From: Phycisphaerales bacterium UBA7800
GTDB lineage: Bacteria; Planctomycetota; Phycisphaerae; Phycisphaerales; Phycisphaeraceae
Direction: 5' to 3'
DNA: 64,000 bases
Assembly (NCBI GenBank): GCA_002480565.1
Contig: DLCK01000051.1
Coordinates: forward strand, 1 to 64,000
In this document: positions 1 to 8,609 of the stretch, one piece after another
How the letters are laid out: each line of letters starts with the position of its first letter
Numbering within the stretch: position 1 is the first letter of the stretch
Made by a program: the position numbers and the translations under genes
The notes under the pieces: model-generated
What the model saw: only the letters and a program-made list of their open reading frames with translations
The model's database searches: none
What the model was told of the DNA's origin: nothing

Positions 1-651
1 TATGACAAGCCGATGATCTATTATCCGATCCAATGCCTGATTAACGCGGGTATCAAAGATATTCTCATTGTCACCGGCGGTGAACATGCTGGCGACTTTT
101 TGAAGTTGCTTAAGAACGGCAAGGAACTGGGGATCAACCATCTTGAATACGCATATCAGGAAGGTGAAGGCGGTATCGCGGATGCACTGCGTTTGGCTGA
201 AGACTTTGCCGATGGCGGGAAAATCTGCGTCATCCTTGGTGACAATATTATCGAACAAAGTATTCGCAAGGCTGCCGGTGACTTCTTCACCCAACCCAGC
301 GGTGCAAAGATTCTGCTTAAGGAAGTTGAAGATCCACAACGCTTCGGTGTGGCTGCAATTGACGAAGACAACAAAGTCATCGACATTATTGAGAAGCCTG
401 CCGACCCGCCATCAAACCTGGCAGTCACCGGTATATACTTCTATGACAACGACGTGTTTTCCATGTGTAATTCGCTTGAACCCTCAGCACGTGGTGAGTT
501 GGAAATCACGGATGTGAATAATTTCTATCTCAAACGCGGCGACCTGAGTTATGAAGTGCTTGACGGTTGGTGGACCGATGCGGGGACGTTCGAGTCTCTA
601 CACCGCGCTTCGACCTACGTGGCTCAGAGCGGTGCCAATCACGCGAGCTAG
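1..651 (+). CDS. rmlA: Glucose-1-phosphate thymidylyltransferase, 5' end cut by window
   Basis: Nucleotidyltransferase that makes dTDP-glucose from glucose-1-phosphate and dTTP, the first step of dTDP-L-rhamnose synthesis in the cytoplasm. The reading frame is open from base 1 and starts with YDKPMIYYP, a conserved internal motif of RmlA, so the N-terminal nucleotide-binding loop (GGxGTRL) lies before the window; the ATG at 13 is not the real start. Visible family marks are the LGDN metal and sugar site, the EKP segment and the VTGIYFYD strand, followed by the WWTDAGTFESL end. The other rhamnose genes lie at 4.7-7.0 kb on the same strand but are separated from this one by other genes. The 3' end overlaps the tail of the convergent membrane gene by about 120 bp. 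The family is clear; the exact sugar product is inferred from the neighbouring rml genes. Confidence 0.93.
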   Translation, partial: YDKPMIYYPIQCLINAGIKDILIVTGGEHAGDFLKLLKNGKELGINHLEYAYQEGEGGIADALRLAEDFADGGKICVILGDNIIEQSIRKAAGDFFTQPSGAKILLKEVEDPQRFGVAAIDEDNKVIDIIEKPADPPSNLAVTGIYFYDNDVFSMCNSLEPSARGELEITDVNNFYLKRGDLSYEVLDGWWTDAGTFESLHRASTYVAQSGANHAS

Positions 652-1243
652 GCAGTGAGAAAAGGGCGTTTCGTGATGCGACCATTGCTTTTGCAGCACC
701 TGCGAAAGTGACCATGGCACATCCAAACCATAACAGGCTAATGAACATCACCGGCCCAAGGTGGTGGTACATAATTTGATCGACGAGATGAAGCGAGATC
801 AAAGGCAAGCAAAAGAGACTAATGCTTGCCATGGTCCCGCCAACAGTCAACAGCACAGCCAGACCACGCTTACGCAACATGTAGAGCACCGTCGAATAAG
901 TCGCAATCAAGGGGATTGCAATCAACATGAAAGCCATGGCCTGTAGCTGACGACGGTTCTCGTACAGATCCATATCGGTGATCAGATTGCGAATGACTAA
1001 GCCTGCGTCAAAACGCGAGCTTAGTTGCAGTTCGATCACCATTGCTATTTGAGCAAACAGCAACCCCAGCCATAGCCCTAGGCCATGTTGCGGGTCACGA
1101 CGTTTGCGTCGCATCCAACACAGGTAGACCACCAAGGCGCACAGGCCGCTCGTTAAGCTGAAACTGACGGTTCCCAGCACTCGCGTGGGATTCCAATCAT
1201 TGGCATACGCCAATGTCAGACATAGTTGATTCATTGCAGGCAT
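530..1243 (-). CDS. Multi-spanning membrane protein of unknown function
   Basis: I do not recognise a family. The 237-residue product has four or five hydrophobic segments (roughly residues 25-43, 57-72, 101-121, 128-150 and 162-185) and a basic, serine-rich C-terminal tail of about 45 residues. The start ATG follows a GGAGGGAGAAAGCG stretch that serves as a good ribosome-binding site. The tail is encoded antisense to the last 122 bp of rmlA, so either the two genes really overlap tail to tail or the tail was created by loss of an earlier stop codon. It diverges from the O-antigen-ligase-like gene, which suggests but does not prove a role in envelope polysaccharide work. Confidence 0.7.
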   Translation of the reverse strand: MPAMNQLCLTLAYANDWNPTRVLGTVSFSLTSGLCALVVYLCWMRRKRRDPQHGLGLWLGLLFAQIAMVIELQLSSRFDAGLVIRNLITDMDLYENRRQLQAMAFMLIAIPLIATYSTVLYMLRKRGLAVLLTVGGTMASISLFCLPLISLHLVDQIMYHHLGPVMFISLLWFGCAMVTFAGAAKAMVASRNALFSLPSSRDWHRSEPRRSKRGVETRTSPHRSTNRQALHNSGRRV

Positions 1244-1369
1244 TCGCTTTCTCCCTCCGAAGCTGCTGTCAACTTTGGATTATGTCTACGTTATCCTTAA
1301 TCAACAAGATCAACTCGAATCAGGTGTCGGATTTTGCTTCCGATTAGTCACTACAATCGCGCCAGATTG

Positions 1370-1402
1370 AACCATCAAACAGATAAACCATGTTTGATGG
1401 TT
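1370..1402. promoter_or_regulatory. 12-bp perfect inverted repeat between divergent genes
   Basis: AACCATCAAACA and its exact reverse complement are separated by a 9-base spacer, in the 258-bp gap between the divergent membrane gene (start 1243) and the O-antigen-ligase-like gene (start 1502). It may be an operator, or a hairpin in the leader of one of the two genes; the right arm runs into GCTTTT, so a terminator-like role cannot be excluded. Nothing else is evident in the gap. Confidence 0.45.
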
Positions 1403-1501
1403 GCTTTTAAACGCATTGATTCATGCGCGTGTTATCTGTTTGACACTCATGACTGTGGCTCAACCTGCCACGGGTATCGTTTGCATTGATGGAGAGACTT
1501 G

Positions 1502-2896
1502 ATGATTCTGATCATCTTTGGCTTGGCAATACTGCTGGGCGTGATCTTGTTTTTTTTGATCCCACCGCGACGTGCAGCTATGGCATGTTTGATTGGCGGA
1601 TGGTGTTTATTGCCTACTGCTAACTTTGCCATGCCGGATTTTAATGATCCGACGATTGCTCAGGCCGACGCCTTTGGTGGAGCGATTCAAACTGGTATTG
1701 GGAGTGCTTTAATTGGCCCTGATTGGATCACACGATCCACAGTCATCGGCATCACCGTATTGCTGGGCATGATCCTTTCGGACTTCAAGTCGTTGAAACG
1801 ATTACGCCCCGGAAAGTTCGACATCCCGATGGCCATCTGGTGTGTAATGCCGTTGATATCAGGCTTGATCAACGAGTTGGCTATTGAGCAGGCTTTACTA
1901 AATTGCACGTACCAACTTCTTGCATGGGGGGCTCCGTATCTTGCTGGCCGTTTGTATTTTTCGGATATCAAGCCCTTAAGGGAGTTGGGCATCACGTTAG
2001 TCATCGCGGGTTTGATATACGCTCCGTTGTGTATGATCGAAGCGGTATTTGGGCCTGTATTTTATGAGCTTCTGTACCAGTATCACCCTTATTATTTTGA
2101 CGGTATTGATCGTGCGATTGGCTATCGACCAGTTGTATTTCTTGAGCATGGCAGTCAACTGGGTATATGGATGCCTGCCATTGCGTTGCTGGCATTTTGG
2201 ATGCACATGTGCCGATCGCTACCACGATTATTATTCATCCCGTCACATGTGGCGGTTCTGATCCTGATTGTCGTATCGCTATTTACACAGTCACTTGGTG
2301 GTGTTGGTTTAATGGTCATGGGGATAGGCATGTTTGCTTTGCTTAAACGTGGCGTGAAAATCCCCAAGCCAGTTTGGATCACAGCAGCCGTCTGCATGCT
2401 CGGGCTTGGCGCCTTTATGGCAGGGGGTGACAAACTCGTAGGCAAAGTCGTCGGTCAGTCAACAGTCGATCAATTCAAGAATGTCGCACGACTGCGAAGT
2501 GTCGGCTGGCGCATCAACGGCATTCGGCGTGGTATGGAACCTGTTATGCAAAATCCAATCTTCGGCCTGGGGCAATGGGATTGGTGGACAACCACAGACA
2601 AAACCGATCGACCGATCTGGAATCTCTTTGCACAAGGCTTGGCTCAGCATGGCGTCCTGGCGGCAGTCGCTTTGCTTGGAGTGTTTGCGATTCCAATTGG
2701 GCAGTTTATTACTGGATGCCCAACACGATTTTGGACAGATGTAAATCTTGGACCACCTGCTGCGCTGATGGTTTTTCTGGTCCTGCATGCTGTGGACAGT
2801 ATGCTTAACCCGACATTTTCAACGAGCTTGATCTGTGTGGCGGGTGGCTTGAATACTATTGGGCCATACCTTAAACGCGCGCTCAAATCCGCATAG
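1502..2896 (+). CDS. O-antigen ligase/polymerase-like membrane protein
   Basis: A polytopic inner-membrane protein of 464 residues with about ten hydrophobic segments and a large loop in the second half that carries NPIFGLGQWDWW, the pattern (NPxxGxG) of Wzy/WaaL-type O-antigen polymerases and ligases. Such proteins join or polymerise lipid-linked glycans on the outer face of the inner membrane. The ATG at 1502 has GGAGAG five bases upstream; an in-frame TTG lies directly before it. It precedes the metallophosphoesterase and the rhamnose genes on the same strand, which fits a surface polysaccharide locus. Polymerase versus ligase cannot be told from sequence alone. Confidence 0.75.
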   Translation: MILIIFGLAILLGVILFFLIPPRRAAMACLIGGWCLLPTANFAMPDFNDPTIAQADAFGGAIQTGIGSALIGPDWITRSTVIGITVLLGMILSDFKSLKRLRPGKFDIPMAIWCVMPLISGLINELAIEQALLNCTYQLLAWGAPYLAGRLYFSDIKPLRELGITLVIAGLIYAPLCMIEAVFGPVFYELLYQYHPYYFDGIDRAIGYRPVVFLEHGSQLGIWMPAIALLAFWMHMCRSLPRLLFIPSHVAVLILIVVSLFTQSLGGVGLMVMGIGMFALLKRGVKIPKPVWITAAVCMLGLGAFMAGGDKLVGKVVGQSTVDQFKNVARLRSVGWRINGIRRGMEPVMQNPIFGLGQWDWWTTTDKTDRPIWNLFAQGLAQHGVLAAVALLGVFAIPIGQFITGCPTRFWTDVNLGPPAALMVFLVLHAVDSMLNPTFSTSLICVAGGLNTIGPYLKRALKSA

Positions 2897-3007
2897 GTGT
2901 CATAACCTGCAAGGTGTCTGGTATTCAGGTAAAAAAGCTTGCCGTGGTATGTGCCTTGTCTGAATACCGATGTAAACAAAAGGGTTCAAAACCCGGAGAA
3001 AAAAGCG

Positions 3008-4660
3008 ATGTCACGCTTCTATCATTCAAAAAACTATTCATCATCCACATGGATGGCAGGCTGTTGGTTGTGGCTATGTCTGAGTGTGGTGTTGTATGTT
3101 CTCACATCATCGGCGTCGGCTGATTCATCCACTTCACACATGGATGAATTTGAGCCGTTCTCATTTGTCCTGCTCGGTGATCCGCAGATTGGCTATGGCA
3201 ACGGTCAGGAAATGGGCAGTTACCAGCGATTTATCGACCAAGCTCGCATCCTCAATAGTCTGCCGACAGATTTTGTCATCATGCCCGGTGACTTGGTGCA
3301 TTCCAACAATCCTTATCAGTGGCGATTGTTCATGCAGGGACTCAAACAGTATGACAAGCAGACCTTTTTAATTCCCGGCAATCATGATGTCCAATCGCTC
3401 CTGGATCTGCAGCGTTACCGTGATCGGCTTGGCGATGATTACTATGACTTTGTCGTACGTAACTGTGCTTTTGTCATGATCAATTCGGAAATCGCACGGG
3501 ACACTGTCATTGATGTGGATGAGCATATCCAGCATTGGCGTTGGTTGGAAAAGACGCTTGAAGAACATGCACTGGCTGGACGCCGTCATATTTTCCTGGT
3601 CATGCATCGGCCACTGTATCTCTATGAACATGATGAAAAAAGTGCAAATGAAAATTGGCCTAAGGCATCACGCTCCAAGTTGATGAAACTCATTGAAAAA
3701 TACAATGTCACTGCCATCTTGGCTGGACATCTGCACCAGACCACACAGATGCAGCTTCACAACTCAGAAGCGAATGCTTATACCGTAGGCGGGACATCCA
3801 AGCTGTGGGATAAAAACGGACATGGCTACCGTTGGTTTAAAGTAGACCAAACCGGAATCCATCAGGAATATCAGGTCTTTAAACCCAGCGAGCCCAAGTA
3901 TTGGGGGTTTGCAGGTATCAACGGCTACGTGCCTGAGATCGTCAAGATGGATATGGTGCAGTACGGCATCATCGGCTTGTATGTCCTGACGCTGTTATTG
4001 TGTGTCCGCACATGGAGACATTGGCGATACATCAAACACAAACGGACTGCCCGATATTGGGGGGGCGTGACATTGTGCATGTTGTTTTTGACAATCAACC
4101 AGGCGATGTCACTTAACGAACTCTGTCTGATCATGGGGTGGCAGTTGGATTATCTCCCCAATCACGGGGTTGGCGGGGTGATGGTTCCATTGGCTTTAGT
4201 CGTCCTGTTACTCGCGGTTACCAGTGGTGCGTTGGCGGTTTACTTTCGGCATTATGCCAGTGCCGTTTCTGGATGGATCACACTCTATGCCATCACTGCC
4301 GGGGTCGCTCAATTTATCGTGAGCCTAACGACATACGACCCTTGGTTCAGTTGGCAGGGGACGATTTACTGGCAGGCGACATTGGCTCTTACCAGTCTTG
4401 TGGTTTGCTTCACCGCGGTTGCCAGTGCCAATACTGCTTCTCATAAAGTCCGCCCACCTGCTAAACTATCCAGACCAAGGCAGATTCAAAAACAACCTGT
4501 AAGACCGCAAACGCCTGTCGCCAAGTCCCGGCCTGCAAAGCCCAAAGTCCGCGTCAAGGTCAAGGCCAAACCGTCGACGTCATCGCAGCCACGTCCGACG
4601 CAAAAGAAACTCGTAACAGATGCCTTTCTGGCTGCACAATTTCGTTCAGGGAGACGCTAA
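3008..4660 (+). CDS. Membrane metallophosphoesterase with periplasmic catalytic domain
   Basis: A calcineurin-like phosphoesterase of about 550 residues. After an N-terminal hydrophobic signal or anchor come the metal-binding motifs in order: LLGDPQIG, MPGDLVHSNN, IPGNHDV, VMHRPLY and LAGHLHQT. The second half has four or five membrane spans and ends in a Lys/Pro/Arg-rich tail. I chose ATG 3008 because GGAG lies nine bases upstream and the hydrophobic signal then sits near the N-terminus; an upstream in-frame start at 2939 would add 23 residues without a good site. The stop codon directly abuts the GTG of the rmlC-like gene, so the two are co-translated. It may act on a lipid or sugar phosphate in polysaccharide assembly, but the substrate is not shown by the sequence. 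Confidence 0.85.
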   Translation: MSRFYHSKNYSSSTWMAGCWLWLCLSVVLYVLTSSASADSSTSHMDEFEPFSFVLLGDPQIGYGNGQEMGSYQRFIDQARILNSLPTDFVIMPGDLVHSNNPYQWRLFMQGLKQYDKQTFLIPGNHDVQSLLDLQRYRDRLGDDYYDFVVRNCAFVMINSEIARDTVIDVDEHIQHWRWLEKTLEEHALAGRRHIFLVMHRPLYLYEHDEKSANENWPKASRSKLMKLIEKYNVTAILAGHLHQTTQMQLHNSEANAYTVGGTSKLWDKNGHGYRWFKVDQTGIHQEYQVFKPSEPKYWGFAGINGYVPEIVKMDMVQYGIIGLYVLTLLLCVRTWRHWRYIKHKRTARYWGGVTLCMLFLTINQAMSLNELCLIMGWQLDYLPNHGVGGVMVPLALVVLLLAVTSGALAVYFRHYASAVSGWITLYAITAGVAQFIVSLTTYDPWFSWQGTIYWQATLALTSLVVCFTAVASANTASHKVRPPAKLSRPRQIQKQPVRPQTPVAKSRPAKPKVRVKVKAKPSTSSQPRPTQKKLVTDAFLAAQFRSGRR

Positions 4661-5155
4661 GTGAAAATTATCAAGCCCACCATCTGCAAAGACAAATCGC
4701 TGGCAGAAGCACACGAACACGCCAAGGCCATCAATGAACCGGTCTTTGTGCCGATGTCTGTTTTTGCTGACGATCGTGGCTGGTCACATATGAATCTGAT
4801 GAAGGGCGTTCTTGGCCCTGAAGGTCAGATCAATATCTCCGAAGTTTATCCTGGTACCATCAAAGCATGGCATCGGCACAAGTTTCAAACCGACTTCTGG
4901 ATGTGTCCCAAGGGGCATATCAAAGTCGGTGTCTTTCGTGATGACTTTACCGCATGGCAGATTGTAGTCGGCGAAAAGAACCCCGGTATTGTCATCATCC
5001 CGCCAACCCTTTGGCATGGTGTATCCACTGTTGGACCGCAGTCCGCTTTGATGATTTATTACGTGACCCATTCCTACAATGTGCAGAATCCCGACGAAGA
5101 ACGCCGAGCGTTTGACAGTGTCGAAGGGTTCCACTGGGGAGTCGAACACAAATGA
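4661..5155 (+). CDS. rmlC: dTDP-4-dehydrorhamnose 3,5-epimerase-like cupin
   Basis: A 164-residue cupin placed between the phosphoesterase and rmlD, the expected place for RmlC, which epimerises C3 and C5 of dTDP-4-keto-6-deoxyglucose. Visible: the jelly-roll strand PGTIKAWHRHK with the candidate catalytic His, the G-h-I-K-V-G-V-F-R-D-D strand, the IIPPTLWHGV turn and a C-terminal YYVTHSYNVQNPDEERR segment like the family's tyrosine-containing YxxTxxYxPxxE motif. It is somewhat shorter than typical RmlC (about 180) and the His region is divergent, so it may be a related RmlC-like epimerase. It starts with GTG directly after the previous stop, with AGGGAGA upstream, and overlaps rmlD by four bases (ATGA). 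Confidence 0.8.
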   Translation: MKIIKPTICKDKSLAEAHEHAKAINEPVFVPMSVFADDRGWSHMNLMKGVLGPEGQINISEVYPGTIKAWHRHKFQTDFWMCPKGHIKVGVFRDDFTAWQIVVGEKNPGIVIIPPTLWHGVSTVGPQSALMIYYVTHSYNVQNPDEERRAFDSVEGFHWGVEHK

Positions 5156-6030
5156 GTGCTACGTTCCCGCAACCCATTATCCTCATCGGTTCAGACGGCA
5201 TGCTCGGTACCGCTTGGCGAGCTGTGCTTGACCAGATGCAGGTCCCATACCAATGTCCAACATTAGCCGAGTTTGATCTCACCGATGAGGAGAGTATCAA
5301 TCGTACCATCACCGACGAGGTACAACTGGTTATCAATTGTGCAGCCTACACCGCAGTGGACAAAGCCGAAGAACTAGAAGAGTTGGCCACAACAATCAAC
5401 GGCGAAGGTGTTGGCAAGCTTGCTGAACGCTGTCATGACGTTGAGGCAAAACTTGTGCATTACTCCACGGACTATGTCTTTCCAGGCAATGCCGATTCAC
5501 CGTATTTACCCACCGCCGAGCGTAACCCGTGTAATGCCTATGGCCGCAGTAAAGCAGTAGGCGAAGTTCTCATTGAGCAATCGGGCTGTTCCTATCTGAC
5601 TTTGCGGACCAGTTGGTTGTACGCACCATGGGCCAGTAATTTTGTAATCACAATTGCCAAGCTTGCAGCCGAGCGTGATGAATTACAAGTGGTCAACGAT
5701 CAGTTCGGCCGACCCACCAGCGCCCAACACCTGGCACAAACCTCAGCGGATATGATCTACGCCGGAGCATCAGGCACCTATCATGTCACCGATGGCGGAC
5801 AGTGCAGCTGGTTTGATTTTGCAACAGAAATCGCCCGACTCACAGATGCTAAATGCACCATTAAGCCCTGTGATTCAAGCCAATTCCCACGTCCGGCAGT
5901 GCGACCGGCATACAGCGTTCTGGACTTGACGAGTACGGAAAAACTCGTTGGGCAAATGACACATTGGAAAGAAAACTTAAGCGCGGTCATCGCGCAGCTT
6001 CGGAAGAAAGAGACGCTACCTCATGAGTAA
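5152..6030 (+). CDS. rmlD: dTDP-4-dehydrorhamnose reductase
   Basis: A short-chain dehydrogenase of 292 residues that reduces dTDP-4-keto-L-rhamnose to dTDP-L-rhamnose with NAD(P)H, the last step of the pathway. It shows the N-terminal GSDGMLGTAW nucleotide loop, the NCAAYTAVDKAEE segment typical of RmlD, the YSTDYVFPG strand and the catalytic YGRSK. Its length is normal for the family. It overlaps rmlC by four bases and rmlB by eight, so the three are one translationally coupled unit. Confidence 0.93.
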   Translation: MSATFPQPIILIGSDGMLGTAWRAVLDQMQVPYQCPTLAEFDLTDEESINRTITDEVQLVINCAAYTAVDKAEELEELATTINGEGVGKLAERCHDVEAKLVHYSTDYVFPGNADSPYLPTAERNPCNAYGRSKAVGEVLIEQSGCSYLTLRTSWLYAPWASNFVITIAKLAAERDELQVVNDQFGRPTSAQHLAQTSADMIYAGASGTYHVTDGGQCSWFDFATEIARLTDAKCTIKPCDSSQFPRPAVRPAYSVLDLTSTEKLVGQMTHWKENLSAVIAQLRKKETLPHE

Positions 6031-7048
6031 GAACATTCTCGTTACCGGCGGTTGTGGCTTTATTGGCTCCAACTTTGTTCGCTTTGTCCTGGCTAATCGT
6101 GATGATGTGAAAATCACCAATCTCGATGTGCTGACCTATTCAGGCAATCCTGAAAATCTTGCGGACCTGCAAAATGACAGTCGCTACAACTTCGTGCATG
6201 GTGATATCCGTGATGAAGAATTGTTGGGCAAGCTCTTTGATGAGTGTGATGCGGTGGTGCACTTTGCTGCTGAAAGTCATGTTGACCGGTCGATTCTCGA
6301 CTCCAAGCCGTTCATTGAATCCAATGTGCTTGGGACGCAGATTCTCCTTGATGCCGCGCGTAAGGCTTGGGGCACTGAGAAGGGGCGATTTGTCCATGTG
6401 AGTACCGATGAAGTCTATGGCGATTTGCCTTTGGATAAACCCGAACTGCTTTTTACCGAGTCCACGCCATTGAATCCGCATAGCCCTTATTCATCATCCA
6501 AAGCGGCCAGTGACTTACTGGTGATGGCGGCACATCACACCTTCGGACTCAACGTCAACATCACGCGATGCTCCAACAACTTCGGACCTTACCAGTTCCC
6601 CGAAAAAGTCATCCCGCTGTTTGTCACCAATCTCATCGAAGGCAAGAAGGTTCCACTCTACGGTGATGGCCGCAATGTCCGAGACTGGTTGCATGTGGAT
6701 GACCACTGTGAAGCAATTCTCACGGTGTTGGAAAAAGGTATCAACGGCGAAGTCTACAACATCGGTGGCAACAACGAACGCTCAAATCTTGAACTGACGC
6801 ACATGATTCTTGAAGTCATGGGTAAAGGCAAGGATATGATCCAACCCGTCGAGGATCGTCTTGGCCATGACCGCCGCTATGCCATTGACCCCACGAAAAT
6901 CAAAACACAACTCGGTTGGCAACCCACACGATCGGCATGGCCCCAGGCGTTGGAAGCAACCGTCAAGTGGTACGTGGACAATGCCGGCTGGTGGCAACGT
7001 GTCAAGAGCGGTGCCTACCGCGAGTATTACCAAAAACAATACGGGTAA
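6023..7048 (+). CDS. rmlB: dTDP-glucose 4,6-dehydratase
   Basis: Extended short-chain dehydrogenase of 341 residues that converts dTDP-glucose to dTDP-4-keto-6-deoxyglucose using bound NAD. Visible motifs are TGGCGFIGSNF near the N-terminus, the HFAAESHVDRSI segment, STDEVYGDL with the catalytic Asp/Glu pair, YSSSKAASD with the Tyr-Lys pair, and RCSNNFGPYQFPEK, all characteristic of RmlB. It is the last gene of the coupled rmlC-D-B set and is followed by a strong intrinsic terminator at 7088-7121. Confidence 0.96.
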   Translation: MSKNILVTGGCGFIGSNFVRFVLANRDDVKITNLDVLTYSGNPENLADLQNDSRYNFVHGDIRDEELLGKLFDECDAVVHFAAESHVDRSILDSKPFIESNVLGTQILLDAARKAWGTEKGRFVHVSTDEVYGDLPLDKPELLFTESTPLNPHSPYSSSKAASDLLVMAAHHTFGLNVNITRCSNNFGPYQFPEKVIPLFVTNLIEGKKVPLYGDGRNVRDWLHVDDHCEAILTVLEKGINGEVYNIGGNNERSNLELTHMILEVMGKGKDMIQPVEDRLGHDRRYAIDPTKIKTQLGWQPTRSAWPQALEATVKWYVDNAGWWQRVKSGAYREYYQKQYG

Positions 7049-7062
7049 GAAGAAAAATTTTT

Positions 7063-7079
7063 ACCGCCAAGACGCCAAG
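7063..7079. repeat. Half copy of the ACCGCCAAGACGCCAAG repeat
   Basis: This 17-base sequence equals the arm of the inverted-repeat element at 38091-38184 apart from one position in the left arm there. Here only one arm is present, followed at once by the rmlB terminator. Confidence 0.6.
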
Positions 7080-7087
7080 TTATCAAG

Positions 7088-7121
7088 ACAGAGACAAACC
7101 AAAATTTGTCTCTGTTTTTTT
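7088..7121 (+). terminator. Intrinsic terminator after rmlB
   Basis: An 11-bp perfect stem (ACAGAGACAAA with its complement), a six-base loop and a run of seven T. It lies between the convergent rmlB and murD genes. Confidence 0.9.
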
Positions 7122-7181
7122 ATGTCTATAGAGATTGTATTTTCTCTTTCGCCGTTGTCGTCTTGACTGTGAAAAAAGATA

Positions 7182-8507
7182 TCACTTCAACGGCGCGGGA
7201 AATCCTTCGCCGGAGTAGTTGAGTACCAGCGAAACAAACGCATTGCCACGGGCTTCGTAGTTGGTGAATTGATCCCACGAGGCACATGCTGGACTGAGCA
7301 GGACGACATCGTTGCGGTGGATGCGGGTGGTGGTGGCAGCAACAGCCTTTTCCAACGTCTCGCATTCGACGACTTGTGCTTTACCACTGCGCGCGGCATG
7401 AGCGATGGCGGGGCCGGTTTGCCCAATCGTATAAATCACCCGGCAGACATCCGAAGCATGAACCGCAAGATCAGTCAGATCAGCCTGCTTGTCGAAGCCA
7501 CCAAGGATGATGTGGATACTGCCCGGTTCAAAGCAATCCATCGCAAGTTTGGCTGCAGAGGGAGTCGTGCATTTGGAGTCGTTGAAATAGCGAACACTTT
7601 CATGCTCCACGACCAGTTGCAGACGATGGGGCAAGCCCGGGAATTCACGCAAGGCTCCTATGGCTTGTTGTCGATCAATGCCTGCCTGCTCGCAGACCAG
7701 TAACGCCAAGTGCGCATTGATTTGGTTGTGCATGCCCGGAACCAATAGCGGGATCGTCGCCTTGGGTAAATGCAGTGGTTTGTATTGAGCGAAGCTGGTG
7801 AAATAGTGATTTAAATGCGGCGGGAATATCGCCACGTCCTGGGCATGTTGATGATTGAAAATCGACTGCTTGGCAACGGCGTAGGCGTCGATCGTGCCAT
7901 GTCGGTCAAGGTGATTGTCACTGAGGTTGGTTAGTGCCGCGATATGAGGTGACCAATGATCTTCGTCGAGGCCTTCGAGCATGAAACTTGAGAGTTCAAG
8001 GACAACCCAATCTTCTGCGGTGATTTCATTGACATGAGGCAGCAGTGACCCACCGAGGTTTCCGCCGACCCATGTCTTGCCGGTGTGATGACATGCAGAG
8101 AGGATCGAGCCGGTCATGGCGGTGGTGGTGGACTTGCCTGCGGTTCCTGTGATGCCGATGACTCGGTTGCGATCAGGCAGGGCAGCAGCGAGCAGTCGTA
8201 TCTCACTGGTGAGTTTCACGCGGTGATCAATGGCTGTTTGCAGATAGGCATTGGATCGCGGGTCGACTGCGGGGTTGACCACGACGATGTCTGCGCACTT
8301 AAAGTCTTCATGATCGTGGCCACCAAGTCGGTAGGTCACCGGCAGACTCTTGAGCTTTGCGACACTTTGGGCCAACTTTGATTCTGGAAGTTGATCGGTG
8401 ACCAGAACGCGTGCGCCTTGTTGGACAAGATACCGTGTGACACCAATCCCCCCGCCAAATCGACCCAGGCCCATGACGACGACTTTTTGATCACGAAGTT
8501 TGAGCAT
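7182..8507 (-). CDS. murD: UDP-N-acetylmuramoylalanine--D-glutamate ligase
   Basis: Cytoplasmic Mur ligase of about 441 residues that adds D-glutamate to UDP-MurNAc-L-Ala in peptidoglycan synthesis. It begins with a Rossmann-like segment (VVVMGLGRFGGG), then the ATP loop GITGTAGKSTTT at residues 118-129, the LSSFMLEG and TNLSDNHLDRHG segments of the central domain, and NDSKCTTPSA at the start of the C-terminal domain, a MurD signature. The start at 8507 gives the usual N-terminus; upstream in-frame starts (ATG 8555, TTG 8558) would add about 17 residues, and no start has a strong ribosome-binding site. Its presence supports a peptidoglycan wall in this organism. It stands apart from other mur genes. 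Confidence 0.92.
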   Translation of the reverse strand: MLKLRDQKVVVMGLGRFGGGIGVTRYLVQQGARVLVTDQLPESKLAQSVAKLKSLPVTYRLGGHDHEDFKCADIVVVNPAVDPRSNAYLQTAIDHRVKLTSEIRLLAAALPDRNRVIGITGTAGKSTTTAMTGSILSACHHTGKTWVGGNLGGSLLPHVNEITAEDWVVLELSSFMLEGLDEDHWSPHIAALTNLSDNHLDRHGTIDAYAVAKQSIFNHQHAQDVAIFPPHLNHYFTSFAQYKPLHLPKATIPLLVPGMHNQINAHLALLVCEQAGIDRQQAIGALREFPGLPHRLQLVVEHESVRYFNDSKCTTPSAAKLAMDCFEPGSIHIILGGFDKQADLTDLAVHASDVCRVIYTIGQTGPAIAHAARSGKAQVVECETLEKAVAATTTRIHRNDVVLLSPACASWDQFTNYEARGNAFVSLVLNYSGEGFPAPLK

Positions 8508-8609
8508 GGGTGTTTGTAGGAGTAGGGCGTAAAGTTTGGACTTGATTATTCGCATCAAAGCGCATGCGGATTGAATTTACCAAGTCCTATTTTTCAAACC
8601 CTTGGTAAA

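Noticed and set aside
2939..3007. N-terminal extension of the metallophosphoesterase
   Set aside because: The extension is charged, precedes the signal segment and has no ribosome-binding site, whereas the ATG at 3008 has one.
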